Counted from the first letter of the stretch, positions 50,837-59,882 are shown. The stretch is 64,000 bases of DNA from Onstottus_B arcticum (GCA_038040485.1 JBBPIE010000013.1:1-64000); one strand, 5' to 3'. Made by a program: numbers and translations. The notes: generated by a model not told the origin, from the sequence alone.

Positions 50837-52692
50837 AGTCTTGCGGAATAGCTGAACACGCCGGTCGGGCTGTTGACCGCCGTCTCAGTGCGCTGAGTGA
50901 ACGCGGGCGCGTCGGTCAACGAACCGGAGACCGGGTAGTTGAACGAGACAGCCGCGGTCTCGACGCCGTCGCTGATGACCGGCGGGTTTGCCGTGGTCGC
51001 GGTCATCTGCCTCCTTGCCGAGACGCCAGGTATGATCCCGTACTGCGAATACGTTGGTTTGAAGCCGGTGCCTGTCGCCGGAAAATAAACGTGCTTCAAC
51101 CGCAGGTTCCCCGCCGCCCGCTCGACCGTCAAACCCGTGAAGCTGTAGCTTGGCGAAACTGTCTGGTAGTCGAACTGAACCAGCGTTTGGGTCACAGGGT
51201 TTTCAATGTTACCCCCGAACCCCGGCGAGTTGATCGCGCAGAGTCTGTAGTTGGAATCGTACTGAAACTGAATCATTCGCCCGAGCGTGTCGGTGACATA
51301 ATCGATCGCCATCGGCGCGTAATAACCGCAGTACATCTCGTTGCCGACCTGAAAGCAGTCGGGCTTGTAGGCAATCTGTACATAGTTGCCGTTGCTGTCA
51401 TAGATCGTCGTCGGCAGCAAACGATTGTTCACATTGGTGAAATCAACAGTCGTGCCGTCCGGATAGTGCAAGGCGCCACCATCGCGTCCGTTGCCGGTGT
51501 AGACGATGTGTGTGCCGTCAGCGGTCTCATACGGCCCGCCGAGCGCATACCCGGTTCCGTTGTAGCTCCCGACGCCTAGATAATGCCTGGTGCCGTTGGG
51601 GTCTACGAGCATGAACTTGCAGGTTGGGTTGCTGCCGGAGCCAACCTCATACGCGACCATCCTTCCGAACCCCAGCGAGAAGCCGGGCGCGGGCCAGCCT
51701 GTGATCGCGTCAAACGCCATCGCGTTGTTTCGACGCGACCAGACTCGGCTGTTGTAGTAAAGCGCGAGATTCGTGCCGATGCCGCGGCCTCCAAGCCCAA
51801 CGATCGGCACACCCCAGGTGAAGTTGCTCCCTTCAGGCAGCACTGACCCAAGAGGCATTGACTCGGCGGCAGCGTTTCGAGGCGAGCCCAGCGCATTCCT
51901 CGGCTCGCTCCACAACTGATCGTAGCCCAGGTCTGCGGCCCAAAGATCCGGGTACACTTGAGCGGATGCAGTCGGAGTCAGCTTGTCGAGCAGCGAGTTG
52001 ATGATTGTTCCAGCCGCCGCAACCGTCGGGTCACTACTGCCTTCTGATTGACCCACTACGTTGCCGCTCGAGTCCAAGCCGTTCTGATCGTTCCGCCAGT
52101 CTTGATCGGATTGAACGGGACGATGACCCGGCCGGATCAGCACAGGCGCGGTTGCCGAAGCGGTTCCGGCCCGGCAAGTGATCCAGGCGCGGCCCGGCTG
52201 AAGAAACGTCGCGCGTCCAGCTTCGTCGATCTGGAGCTTTTGAGGATCAGAAGATTCCCAATCGAACTTGACGCCTTGAATAGTGCGATCGCGAAAGTCG
52301 GTTGGTGAGGCGGTGAAGGTCGCGCCCTCGCCGAGATATCCGACAAGTTTGAAGGGGGAAACACGAATCTGTGAAACTCGCGCTCGTCTGTCCGTAAGCG
52401 TCTCACGCCGAGGCCTGGCCTGCGCTCCGAAGCCGAACAACGATCTGAGAATCGGTTGAAGAAAGCGAATCGGTGAGGTGCCTAGATCAACAGCGGTTGA
52501 CGCCAGCGCCCGCACATCGCTTGCAGCAATCCCCGGCCCCGGCAAGATGAGAAGGCTCGCAACGAGTGCTAAGCAGATGACCTTACCGAAGACGCGACGA
52601 CGAAACAAGCGGGTTAGCGTGGAGCGTCGCACAACAGAGAACCTGTGTAACCCGGCCGACCGATGGGCTTGAAAGGGAGAGTGAGAATTCAT
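50833..52692 (-). CDS. RHS protein, N-terminal portion with export signal and Ig-like domain
   Basis: About 619 aa from the ATG at 52692, which has GAGGAGGT upstream; the in-frame extension to 52992 is unlikely. N-terminal membrane segment (VICLALVASLLILPGPGIAA), a Big_2-like Ig domain (VSQIRVSPFKLVGYLGEGAT; DWESSDPQKLQIDEAGRATF; RAWITCRAGTASATAPVLIR), then the RHS N-terminal beta region (NLALYYNSRVWSRRNNAMAF; TTIYDSNGNYVQIAYKPDC). It ends YSARL-stop exactly where the next frame begins MTFTITRPD. Together the halves make a typical exported RHS protein of about 1870 aa. Confidence 0.85.
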   Translation of the reverse strand: MNSHSPFQAHRSAGLHRFSVVRRSTLTRLFRRRVFGKVICLALVASLLILPGPGIAASDVRALASTAVDLGTSPIRFLQPILRSLFGFGAQARPRRETLTDRRARVSQIRVSPFKLVGYLGEGATFTASPTDFRDRTIQGVKFDWESSDPQKLQIDEAGRATFLQPGRAWITCRAGTASATAPVLIRPGHRPVQSDQDWRNDQNGLDSSGNVVGQSEGSSDPTVAAAGTIINSLLDKLTPTASAQVYPDLWAADLGYDQLWSEPRNALGSPRNAAAESMPLGSVLPEGSNFTWGVPIVGLGGRGIGTNLALYYNSRVWSRRNNAMAFDAITGWPAPGFSLGFGRMVAYEVGSGSNPTCKFMLVDPNGTRHYLGVGSYNGTGYALGGPYETADGTHIVYTGNGRDGGALHYPDGTTVDFTNVNNRLLPTTIYDSNGNYVQIAYKPDCFQVGNEMYCGYYAPMAIDYVTDTLGRMIQFQYDSNYRLCAINSPGFGGNIENPVTQTLVQFDYQTVSPSYSFTGLTVERAAGNLRLKHVYFPATGTGFKPTYSQYGIIPGVSARRQMTATTANPPVISDGVETAAVSFNYPVSGSLTDAPAFTQRTETAVNSPTGVFSYSARL

Positions 52693-52864
52693 AGGGGACC
52701 TCCTCGAGGCTGACGTTCGTCTCGCCTTAGTGCTTGCGGCACTGAGCGAAACGGACGCTCGTTCGTCCCACGTCGAACTCTGATTCAGTTTGCAATGCTC
52801 GGGGCGTGACGCCCTTAGGACTGGAACAAAAAATACGGGCCGATAGTACGGCAGGCATGTCTCG

Positions 52865-53320
52865 GTGTCAAGAAATATTTTTCCCTTTCCTAGAGCTGTC
52901 TCTTCCTTGACCGCGCCGCCAAAACGAAAGAACCGGCACCCGTACGTTGTCCCCGAAAGCGAGATTCGCAATTTCGTCGAGAGTCTCGGCATTCACGACG
53001 TGAACACGGTAGCAGTCCGATTTCAGGTCGTTGCCGACCTTACGAAAGGCGCGCTCGAACGCCGGATCGAGCGGCTTACGCGGTCCGACTTCCGGCTTGT
53101 CAAGCAGATAGCCAGCGAAGACGACAGCGGTGCCTACCGCCAAATAATGACGGCGATTGTCGCCGGCCTGGGGCAAGGTCCCTCGGGTGTCAACGCCGCA
53201 CATCTGACAGCCCGCCGCGCCGTGGAGCTGGCCTTCAGATGGACACACGAATACTTTTCAGCCCTCGACCGGTACAGAAAGGAGCTTAGAAGGATGAGAC
53301 TGACGGCCGGAAGTAGCTAA
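52865..53320 (+). CDS. Hypothetical protein, alpha-helical
   Basis: 151 aa from a GTG, not recognised. Charged and mostly helical after residue 45 (VADLTKGALERRIERLTRSD; ARRAVELAFRWTHEYFSALD). Codons end mainly in G or C, as in real genes here. The opposite strand carries a competing frame (52868-53248) with weaker composition. No ribosome-binding site is evident, so this call is tentative. It is divergent from the RHS gene. Confidence 0.45.
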   Translation: MSRNIFPFPRAVSSLTAPPKRKNRHPYVVPESEIRNFVESLGIHDVNTVAVRFQVVADLTKGALERRIERLTRSDFRLVKQIASEDDSGAYRQIMTAIVAGLGQGPSGVNAAHLTARRAVELAFRWTHEYFSALDRYRKELRRMRLTAGSS

Positions 53321-53373
53321 CCAGCGTGTCGAAATGGTGCTCGGTCTACCAGAGACATGCAGGGCGGAGAGTA

Positions 53374-53452
53374 AGAGCATGGAGTTCAGGCTTTAGCCTG
53401 GTTGTTGGTTCGCACGATGCAATACCAGGCTAAAGCCTGAACTCCATGCTCT
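53374..53452. repeat. Inverted repeat with 28-bp perfect arms
   Basis: Left arm 53374-53401 (contains GGAGTTCAGGCTTTAGCCTG), right arm 53425-53452 exact complement, 23-nt loop, followed by a CTTTCTTCCC tract. Within each arm CAGGCTTTAGCCTG is a smaller palindrome. Could terminate transcription before asnS. Confidence 0.93.
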
Positions 53453-53541
53453 TTCTTCCCGACTCCAAACTTTTTTTGTCTCCACGCCTGTAGTAGCATT
53501 GCTCATTCGATAAACCAACTCATCATCATCCAGGAGCGATC

Positions 53542-54855
53542 GTGACTCAAACCTACATCAGAGACGTGTCCAGACACGCCGGCGAAGAGATAACCATCAA
53601 AGGCTGGCTCTACAACTTGCGATCCAGCGGCAAGCTGATCTTCCCGCAGATCCGCGACGGCTCGGGCATCATTCAGGGAGTCGTCTTCAAGAAAAACGTC
53701 TCCGAACAAGTTTGGAACGATTTCGAAAAGCTCACTCAGGAGTCGTCGATCATCGTGACCGGCACAGTGCGAGCCGACGAGCGCGCGCCCGGCGGGTACG
53801 AGATGGATGTGACCGGCGTGCAGGTCTTGCAGGTCGCCGAAGCCTTTCCCATTACACCGAAGGACCACGGCGTCGAGTTCCTGATGGACAATCGACACCT
53901 GTGGCTGCGCTCGAAGCGCCAGCACGCGATCCTCAGCGTGCGAGCTGAAGTCATCCGAGCGGTGCGCGATTTCTTCGACTCGAATGGATTCTTGCTAATG
54001 GACACACCGATCTTCACACCCAACGCTTGCGAAGGGACGACGACGTTGTTCGAAGTGAATTACTTTGAAGACGCGAAGGCTTACCTGGCGCAATCAGGCC
54101 AGCTCTATAACGAAGCGACGGCTGCCGCGTTCGGCAAGGTCTACTCCTTCGGCCCGACGTTTCGCGCCGAGAAGTCGAAGACCCGCCGGCACCTGACTGA
54201 ATTCTGGATGGTCGAGCCCGAAGTCGCCTACGCCGAGCTCGACGACACAATGAAGCTCGCAGAGGACTTCATCACCTTCATCGTTCATCGAGTGCTCGAG
54301 AACCGGCGCTCGGAACTCGCCGAGCTCGAGCGCGATGTGTCAAAGCTCGAAGCGATTCAGACGCCGTTCCCTCGTCTCCAGTACGACGAGGCGGTCAAGA
54401 TGCTTCAGGAAGGTCACGCGAAGGGTGAGATCGAGAACCGATTCGAGTGGGGCGGCGACTTCGGCGCGCCTGACGAGACTTACTTGTCGAGCAAGTACGA
54501 CCGGCCGGTGATGGTGCATCGCTACCCCGCGGCCGTGAAGGCCTTTTATATGCAGCCGGACCCCGAGCGCCCGGAGCTTGCGATGTGTGTGGACGTGCTG
54601 GCGCCTGAGGGCTACGGCGAAGTGATTGGTGGCGGGCAGCGCGCAAGCGATTTGGATTATCTGCTGAAGCAGATTCAGGCGCACGGATTGCCGGAAGACG
54701 CTTTCGATTGGTATCTCGATCTTCGGAAGTACGGAACGTTTCCGCACGGAGGATTTGGCATGGGCATCGAGCGTTGCACGGCCTGGCTCTGCGGGATCGA
54801 GCACATCCGCGAGACGATTCCCTTCCCGCGAATGCTATATCGCCTGAAACCTTAG
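53542..54855 (+). CDS. asnS: Asparaginyl-tRNA synthetase
   Basis: 437 aa, class IIb synthetase. N-terminal OB-fold anticodon-binding domain (GEEITIKGWLYNLRSSGKLI), motif 2 FRAEKSKTRRHLTEFWMVE, motif 3 GFGMGIERCTAWLCGIEHI followed by RETIPFPRM. The FDSNGFLLMDTPIFTPNACE segment and TTLFEV (rather than an Asp-specific motif) favour Asn over Asp specificity. The ATG at 53542 is the family start. Confidence 0.95.
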   Translation: MTQTYIRDVSRHAGEEITIKGWLYNLRSSGKLIFPQIRDGSGIIQGVVFKKNVSEQVWNDFEKLTQESSIIVTGTVRADERAPGGYEMDVTGVQVLQVAEAFPITPKDHGVEFLMDNRHLWLRSKRQHAILSVRAEVIRAVRDFFDSNGFLLMDTPIFTPNACEGTTTLFEVNYFEDAKAYLAQSGQLYNEATAAAFGKVYSFGPTFRAEKSKTRRHLTEFWMVEPEVAYAELDDTMKLAEDFITFIVHRVLENRRSELAELERDVSKLEAIQTPFPRLQYDEAVKMLQEGHAKGEIENRFEWGGDFGAPDETYLSSKYDRPVMVHRYPAAVKAFYMQPDPERPELAMCVDVLAPEGYGEVIGGGQRASDLDYLLKQIQAHGLPEDAFDWYLDLRKYGTFPHGGFGMGIERCTAWLCGIEHIRETIPFPRMLYRLKP

Positions 54856-54930
54856 CGCTCGGGCAGAACGTACAGTTACCAGGTTTAAGTGCCACACTCG
54901 CAAACGAGTGAAGTCAAACCAGCGTTTGTT

Positions 54931-54993
54931 GTAGCATAGACTTTAGTCTGTGTCTGAAGATCTCGATTGGACACAGACTAAAGTCTATGCTAC
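54931..54993. repeat. Paired 22-bp inverted-arm element (second complete copy)
   Basis: Left arm 54931-54952 and right arm 54972-54993 are identical to those at 30183-30278, but the loop is only 19 nt and unrelated in sequence. Lies between asnS and the M13 peptidase gene; 25 bp separate it from the next start. Confidence 0.93.
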
Positions 54994-55018
54994 CTCGGGC
55001 GTATTCGGAGTCGAATCA

Positions 55019-57076
55019 ATGAACAGGAAATTGCTACTCTCAACCGTGAGCTTGCTGCTCGCAATGAACGCGGCCAGTCCAAGTCTTCTCGCGCAGACCA
55101 AATCATCCCAGCCTCGCGGACGCGGCATCGATCTCAATAGCATTGCCACTACTGTGCAGCCGTGCGGAGACTTCTATCTGTACGCAAACGGTCATTGGCT
55201 CGAGTGGAATCCGATTCCCCCCGACCGATCGTCATGGGGGGCCGGCGCCGAGTTGTATGAAAAGAACCTGGCGGTTCTTCATCAGCTCCTCGAAGACGCC
55301 GCAAAGAACACCAGCGCACCCAAAGGAAGCATCACGCGAAAAGTGGGCGACTTCTATCGCGTTGGCATGGACGAAGCAAAGATCGAAGCCGAAGGAGTTA
55401 CCCCGCTCAACAAGGAATTCGCTCGCATCGATGCGGTCAAAGACGTTCAAGGTCTTCAGGACGAGATCGCGCACCTGCACAGGATGAATATCAATCCGGC
55501 GTACGGGTTCTTTCCTTATCAGGACTTCAAGGACAGCACCCGAATCATCATCAATATTTTTCAAGGCGGTCTGGGTTTGCCTGACCGCGACTACTACACA
55601 AACGAGGACGACAGGTCCAAGGAGATACGCAAGCAGTACGGCGAGCATGTGACAAAGATGTTCGAGTTGCTTGGCGACAAACCCACACAAGCCGCCGAGC
55701 ACGCAAAGACCGTGATGGACATGGAGACTCGTTTGGCCAAGTCATCAATGACTCAGGTTGAGCAGCGCGACCCAAACGCGATCTATCACAAGATGACACT
55801 CGCTGAGGTCAACGCGCTGACGCCGGGTTACGAGTGGAAGCGTTACTTCGCGGGCCTCGGCGTGGCTGACCCCGGTGACATAAACGTGGCGCAGCCTGAG
55901 TTCTTCAAAGAAGCCGGCAAGATGCTGACGACGGTTTCCATCGACGATTGGAAAACGTACCTCCGATGGAACTTGATTGCCGCGACGGCCGGCAAGCTCA
56001 GCTCGCCTTTTGTGAACGAGAAGTTTCGCTTCAACGGAACGATTCTCGGCGGAGCCAAGGAGTTGAGAGCCCGATGGAAACGCGTGCTGGAAGCCACCGA
56101 CCAGGCGTTGGGCGAAGCTCTCGGCCAACTCTACGTTGAACGAGCTTTCACCCCTGAAGCCAAATCGCGCGCGCAAATACTGGTCGCAAATCTCAAAGCC
56201 GCGTTGCGCGACCGCCTCCTGGCTCTCGATTGGATAAGCGAGGCCACGCGCAAACAGGCTTTGAGGAAACTCGACGCGATCGTGGTCAAGATCGGCTATC
56301 CCGACAAGTGGCGCGACTATGCGGGGCTCGCGGTCGACGGCGGGGCTTATGTGCTGAACGACTTGCAGGCGGGTGAGTTTGAATTCGAGCGCAACCTTAA
56401 GAAGATCGGCAAGCCGATCGACCGCACCGAGTGGAGCATCACGACTCCGACGGTCGATGCGTACTACAACCCGAACTTCAACGAGATAGTTTTTCCGGCC
56501 GGCATATTGCAGCCGCCGTTCTTTAACGCGATGGCTGACGACGCAACGAACTACGGCAGCATCGGGAGCATCATTGGCCACGAGCTTACCCACGGGTTTG
56601 ACGATCAGGGCCGTCAATTCGATGCCGACGGAAACTTGAAGAACTGGTGGACCGCGGATGATGAGAAGAACTACAACACGAGAGCTGCGCTGATCGAGAA
56701 GCAGTACAGCGGCTACATCGCAGTTGACATGCTTCACATCAACGGCAAGCTGACGATGGGTGAAAACATTGCCGACCTGGGCGGGTTGAAGATCGCGTAC
56801 CTCGCGTTGCAGAAATCGCTTGAAGGCAAACCGCGCCCCGCAAAGATAGATGGGTACACCCCGGAGCAGCGGTTCTTTCTCGCGTTCGCGCAAGGCTGGC
56901 GGCGCAACACTCGTCCCGAAGCTGTTCGCCTTCAGATCGCGACGGACCCGCACTCACCGGCTCGGTTTCGCGTGCTTGGCCCGTTGTCGAACATGCCCGA
57001 GTTCTTGAGCGCGTTTAGCTGCGAAGGCCGCAGTTCGATCGCTCGGCCCGAAGCGTTGCGAGTAAAGATATGGTAA
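55019..57076 (+). CDS. M13-family (neprilysin-like) zinc metallopeptidase, exported
   Basis: About 685 aa from the ATG at 55019 (MNRKLLLSTVSLLLAMNAAS, signal peptide). Zinc motif IIGHELTHGFDDQGRQFD, third ligand Glu in ENIADLGG, substrate-binding NPNFNEIVFPAGILQPPFF, and the C-terminal EALRVKIW. Full length for the family. Probably a periplasmic or outer-membrane-associated oligopeptidase. The in-frame extension to 54950 would translate the upstream repeat and is rejected. Confidence 0.95.
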   Translation: MNRKLLLSTVSLLLAMNAASPSLLAQTKSSQPRGRGIDLNSIATTVQPCGDFYLYANGHWLEWNPIPPDRSSWGAGAELYEKNLAVLHQLLEDAAKNTSAPKGSITRKVGDFYRVGMDEAKIEAEGVTPLNKEFARIDAVKDVQGLQDEIAHLHRMNINPAYGFFPYQDFKDSTRIIINIFQGGLGLPDRDYYTNEDDRSKEIRKQYGEHVTKMFELLGDKPTQAAEHAKTVMDMETRLAKSSMTQVEQRDPNAIYHKMTLAEVNALTPGYEWKRYFAGLGVADPGDINVAQPEFFKEAGKMLTTVSIDDWKTYLRWNLIAATAGKLSSPFVNEKFRFNGTILGGAKELRARWKRVLEATDQALGEALGQLYVERAFTPEAKSRAQILVANLKAALRDRLLALDWISEATRKQALRKLDAIVVKIGYPDKWRDYAGLAVDGGAYVLNDLQAGEFEFERNLKKIGKPIDRTEWSITTPTVDAYYNPNFNEIVFPAGILQPPFFNAMADDATNYGSIGSIIGHELTHGFDDQGRQFDADGNLKNWWTADDEKNYNTRAALIEKQYSGYIAVDMLHINGKLTMGENIADLGGLKIAYLALQKSLEGKPRPAKIDGYTPEQRFFLAFAQGWRRNTRPEAVRLQIATDPHSPARFRVLGPLSNMPEFLSAFSCEGRSSIARPEALRVKIW

Positions 57077-57141
57077 GCAGCATGATATGAAGGGTGACGG
57101 CCTCGGAATAGAGCAGATATCGAACTGGCTCAGAAAACGAC

Positions 57142-57378
57142 TCAGTCTCCAACTCGTTTCAGCTCCTCAAACGTCTCGCTGTACTTTTCACACAGACGCT
57201 CGAAGTCTTCCCGCAACTCAACAGATGGTGGCGGAAGTATCTCCGTCTCTAACGCGCCTTCTTTGGGATAGAGAACTGCGAGTGATCCGGGTTGTACTCC
57301 GAGGGCCGCGGCCATTTCTGGTGGGATTTCCAGAACCCAGCCCATTTGCGTCTTCTGTGGAGAAAGAATTCCCGACAT
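57142..57378 (-). CDS. AbrB/MazE-like swapped-hairpin DNA-binding protein
   Basis: 78 aa. The N-terminal segment MGWVLEIPPEMAAALGVQPG resembles the AbrB/SpoVT looped-hinge core (beta, L/I-P, then helix, x-G-x-x-P-G), followed by an acidic helical tail. Such proteins are usually antitoxins or small regulators; no toxin gene is adjacent. Stand-alone, convergent to the M13 gene. Confidence 0.65.
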   Translation of the reverse strand: MSGILSPQKTQMGWVLEIPPEMAAALGVQPGSLAVLYPKEGALETEILPPPSVELREDFERLCEKYSETFEELKRVGD

Positions 57379-57544
57379 GATTCAGCCTCTTGGAGTTCGC
57401 CTCATTCTAAGCGTGTCACACCAACCTCACAAATACATTCCAGTCTTGATGTCCAGCCAGCGAGTCGCAAAACGCGTTCGCAAATCATAAGCGCGCAGCT
57501 TATCATGTTCGAGCAATTCGAGGTCATAGTCGACGGCAGGCCAG

Positions 57545-58072
57545 ATGACTCAAAAAAGAGTAACAGTCTTCGGAGGCTCGCGGTGCGGGCCCGACGCGCC
57601 GGAGTACCAGGAGGCGCTGAAGCTCGGGCGCTTGCTGGTCGAGGCCGGGTTTGAGGTCGCTTCCGGCGGCTACTACGGCGTGATGGAAGCCATAAGCCGT
57701 GGCGCGCACGAAGCCGGCGGCCACGTCATTGGCGTCACGATGAATCAGTTCAAAGCCGCGCCCAATTCTTACTTGAAGAAGATCGAGCCGAGCGCCGACT
57801 TCTATGCGCGGCTTCAAACCTTGATTCTGGAATCGGCCGGCTACATCGCGTTGCGCGGCGGAATGGGAACCGTCACTGAGATCTCGCTGGTGTGGAACAA
57901 GCTAACAATGAACGTCCTTCCGGAGCGGCCGTTGATTCTCGTCGGCGATTGCTGGCGACGTGCCATTGAATGCATGAGCCAGCACCTGGTGGTTTCCGAA
58001 AGCGACCTCCAACACCTGTCCTTCGTGGACAACGCCGAACAAGCTGTCGCGATCTTGAAGCAAAGGATATGA
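57545..58072 (+). CDS. LOG family protein (TIGR00725/lysine-decarboxylase-like)
   Basis: 175 aa. Rossmann-type nucleotide-binding fold with VTVFGGSRCGPDAPEYQEAL, VASGGYYGVMEAISRGAHEA and ALRGGMGTVTEISLVWNKLT. The usual PGGxGTxxE catalytic motif reads RGGMGTVTE, with Pro replaced by Arg. LOG proteins are nucleoside 5'-monophosphate phosphoribohydrolases; the old label lysine decarboxylase is a misnomer. It overlaps the arginase start by 4 bp (ATGA). Confidence 0.88.
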   Translation: MTQKRVTVFGGSRCGPDAPEYQEALKLGRLLVEAGFEVASGGYYGVMEAISRGAHEAGGHVIGVTMNQFKAAPNSYLKKIEPSADFYARLQTLILESAGYIALRGGMGTVTEISLVWNKLTMNVLPERPLILVGDCWRRAIECMSQHLVVSESDLQHLSFVDNAEQAVAILKQRI

Positions 58073-58992
58073 TCGGTCTGATGAAGAAGAAGGCCAAGAT
58101 AATCGGAGTGCCAATGGACCTGGGAGCGGGCCGTCGGGGCGTCGACATGGGCCCGTCGGCTATTCGAATAGCCGGGATCAATCAGGCGATAGCACTGCTC
58201 GGCTACCAGGTCTCGGACGCCGGCAACGTCCACGTTCACCCCGCCGAAGCCATCGAACGATCGAGTCCGCGCGCGCATTTCCTGCCGCAGATCGCCGAAG
58301 CAGCCGAGGAACTCGCGGTCATGGTCGAAGCCGCTTTGGATGAAGGCGCGTTGCCGGTGATCCTGGGCGGCGATCACTCGATCGCGATCGGCAGCGTCGC
58401 CGGCGTCGCCAGCTTTTACCGAAAACGTCAGCAGAAGATCGGCGTCATCTGGCTGGATGCACACACCGATGTAAACACACCGGAGACATCGCCGTCGGGG
58501 AACATTCACGGGATGCCGCTTGCGGCGCTGCTGGGCAAAGGCGCGCATCAACTCACCCACGTCGCGGGCTTTGCGCCGAAAGTCCTGCCCGAGAACGTCG
58601 CGGTCATCGGGGCTCGCAGCATTGATCCGGGCGAGCGCGAGTTCGTCAAGAACATGGGGATTCGAGTCTTCTCGATGAGCGAGTTGGACGAGCGAGGGTT
58701 TCCCGACATTGTCGCTGAAGCAGTCGAGATTGCTTCGATGAACACGGCGGGAATTCACGTGACGATGGACATGGACTTCATCGATCCGTCGTTTGCGCCC
58801 GGAGTCGGAACGCCCGAACGCGGCGGCGCGACTTATCGCGAGAGCCATCTCGCTATGGAAAAGATTGCAGCTTCCGGGCGCGTGCTTTCAGTGGAGCTCA
58901 CCGAAGTGAATCCGGTGTTCGATGTGAGCAATCAAACCGCGCAGCTTGCAGTCGAGTTAATTCTTTCCGCGCTTGGCAAAAGAATAATCTGA
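58069..58992 (+). CDS. rocF: Arginase
   Basis: About 307 aa (ATG at 58069, or 58081 for MKKKAKIIGVPMDL). Mn-binding motifs GGDHSIAIGS, WLDAHTDVNTPETSPSGNIH and MDMDFIDPSFAPGVGTPERG are complete; GNIHGMPLAALLG favours arginase over agmatinase. It hydrolyses arginine to ornithine and urea. Translationally coupled to the LOG-family gene. A rocF-type catabolic role is inferred; agmatinase or formimidoglutamase remains less likely. Confidence 0.9.
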   Translation: MIGLMKKKAKIIGVPMDLGAGRRGVDMGPSAIRIAGINQAIALLGYQVSDAGNVHVHPAEAIERSSPRAHFLPQIAEAAEELAVMVEAALDEGALPVILGGDHSIAIGSVAGVASFYRKRQQKIGVIWLDAHTDVNTPETSPSGNIHGMPLAALLGKGAHQLTHVAGFAPKVLPENVAVIGARSIDPGEREFVKNMGIRVFSMSELDERGFPDIVAEAVEIASMNTAGIHVTMDMDFIDPSFAPGVGTPERGGATYRESHLAMEKIAASGRVLSVELTEVNPVFDVSNQTAQLAVELILSALGKRII

Positions 58993-59001
58993 TTCCTGGG
59001 G

Positions 59002-59098
59002 CCTGGGAGCGCGGCCGTCCCGGCCGCATGACCCAATCTCACGCCAGACAATTTCCGGGACACCTTGGGACAGCGGCCGGGACGGCCGCGCTCCCAGG
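59002..59098. repeat. Inverted repeat with 26-bp perfect arms between convergent genes
   Basis: Left arm 59002-59027 (CCTGGGAGCGCGGCCGTCCC then GGCCGC), right arm 59073-59098 the exact complement, 45-nt loop. It lies between arginase (+) and pdxJ (-) stops, a good position for a bidirectional terminator. Confidence 0.93.
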
Positions 59099-59105
59099 GA
59101 TTTCC

Positions 59106-59849
59106 TCAGAGCCCCTTGCTCGTCACGGCGGCAATCATCTCGCGAACCGCTCGTTCCATTCCGACAAGCGCCGCTCGAGCGACTATGTTGTGGCCGATAT
59201 TCAGCTCTTCTATTGGCGGAATCGCCGCAATCGCCGCGACGTTTCGATAAGTCAAACCGTGACCTGCTGCCACCCGCAGACCCAGCTCACCGGCGCGGCT
59301 TGCGCAGTCGGCTATTCTTGCAAGCTCGGCTGCGATGTCTTCGCCCAGTGCTTCTCGCGTCGGGTCGGTCAGTTCCGCATAGCGCGCCGTGCATATCTCG
59401 ATCTGAGTGGCGCCCGCCCGATGTGAAGCTTCAATCTGCCTCAAGTCGGGATCGACGAAGACGCTCACAAGCACGCCCGCCGACGCGATCTCCGCAACTG
59501 CTCGCTGAATCTCTTCCTCGCGCGACGCGACGTCCAGCCCACCTTCAGTCGTCACCTCGTCGGCGCGTTCAGCCACAAGCGTAACCGTGTTCGGCCGCAC
59601 CTCGCAGGCGATCGCGATCATCTCTTCAGTCGCCGCCATCTCGAGATTCAAGTGAGTCTTCACTACCGCGCGCAGCACGCCAACATCGTCGTCCTGGATG
59701 TGCCGCCGGTCGCCGCGCAAGTGAACCGTGATCCCGCTCGCGCCTGCAAGATCCGCAAGCACCGCGGCCGCGACGATGCTCGGCTCGAACGTCCGCCGCG
59801 CCTGTCTGATCGTAGCTATGTGGTCGATGTTGACGTTGAGGCGAATCAT
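59106..59849 (-). CDS. pdxJ: Pyridoxine 5'-phosphate synthase
   Basis: 247 aa, full length. Standard N-terminus MIRLNVNIDHIATIRQARRT, then VHLRGDRRHIQDDDVGVL, NLEMAATEEMIAIACEVRP, LVSVFVDPDLRQIEASHRAG and GHGLTYRNVAAIAAIPPIEE. TIM-barrel enzyme joining 1-deoxyxylulose-5-phosphate with 3-amino-2-oxopropyl phosphate, the last step of DXP-dependent vitamin B6 synthesis. Confidence 0.97.
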   Translation of the reverse strand: MIRLNVNIDHIATIRQARRTFEPSIVAAAVLADLAGASGITVHLRGDRRHIQDDDVGVLRAVVKTHLNLEMAATEEMIAIACEVRPNTVTLVAERADEVTTEGGLDVASREEEIQRAVAEIASAGVLVSVFVDPDLRQIEASHRAGATQIEICTARYAELTDPTREALGEDIAAELARIADCASRAGELGLRVAAGHGLTYRNVAAIAAIPPIEELNIGHNIVARAALVGMERAVREMIAAVTSKGL

Positions 59850-59882
59850 TGTTGCTTTGTCGAAGCCGTTCGGGGGCTTTGA

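Noticed and set aside
52868..53248. Minus-strand open frame of 126 codons opposite 52865-53320
   Set aside because: Cys/Gly/Arg-rich composition and the position over the RHS upstream region make it less likely than the plus-strand frame, though neither is certain.
35918..53320. Prophage or integrative element
   Set aside because: No integrase, phage structural gene, att-like direct repeat or transposase was seen; only composition and RHS rearrangements point to accessory DNA.
57545..58072. Lysine decarboxylase
   Set aside because: The GGxGTxxE-type motif and size identify a LOG-family phosphoribohydrolase-like protein; the decarboxylase name is a historical error.
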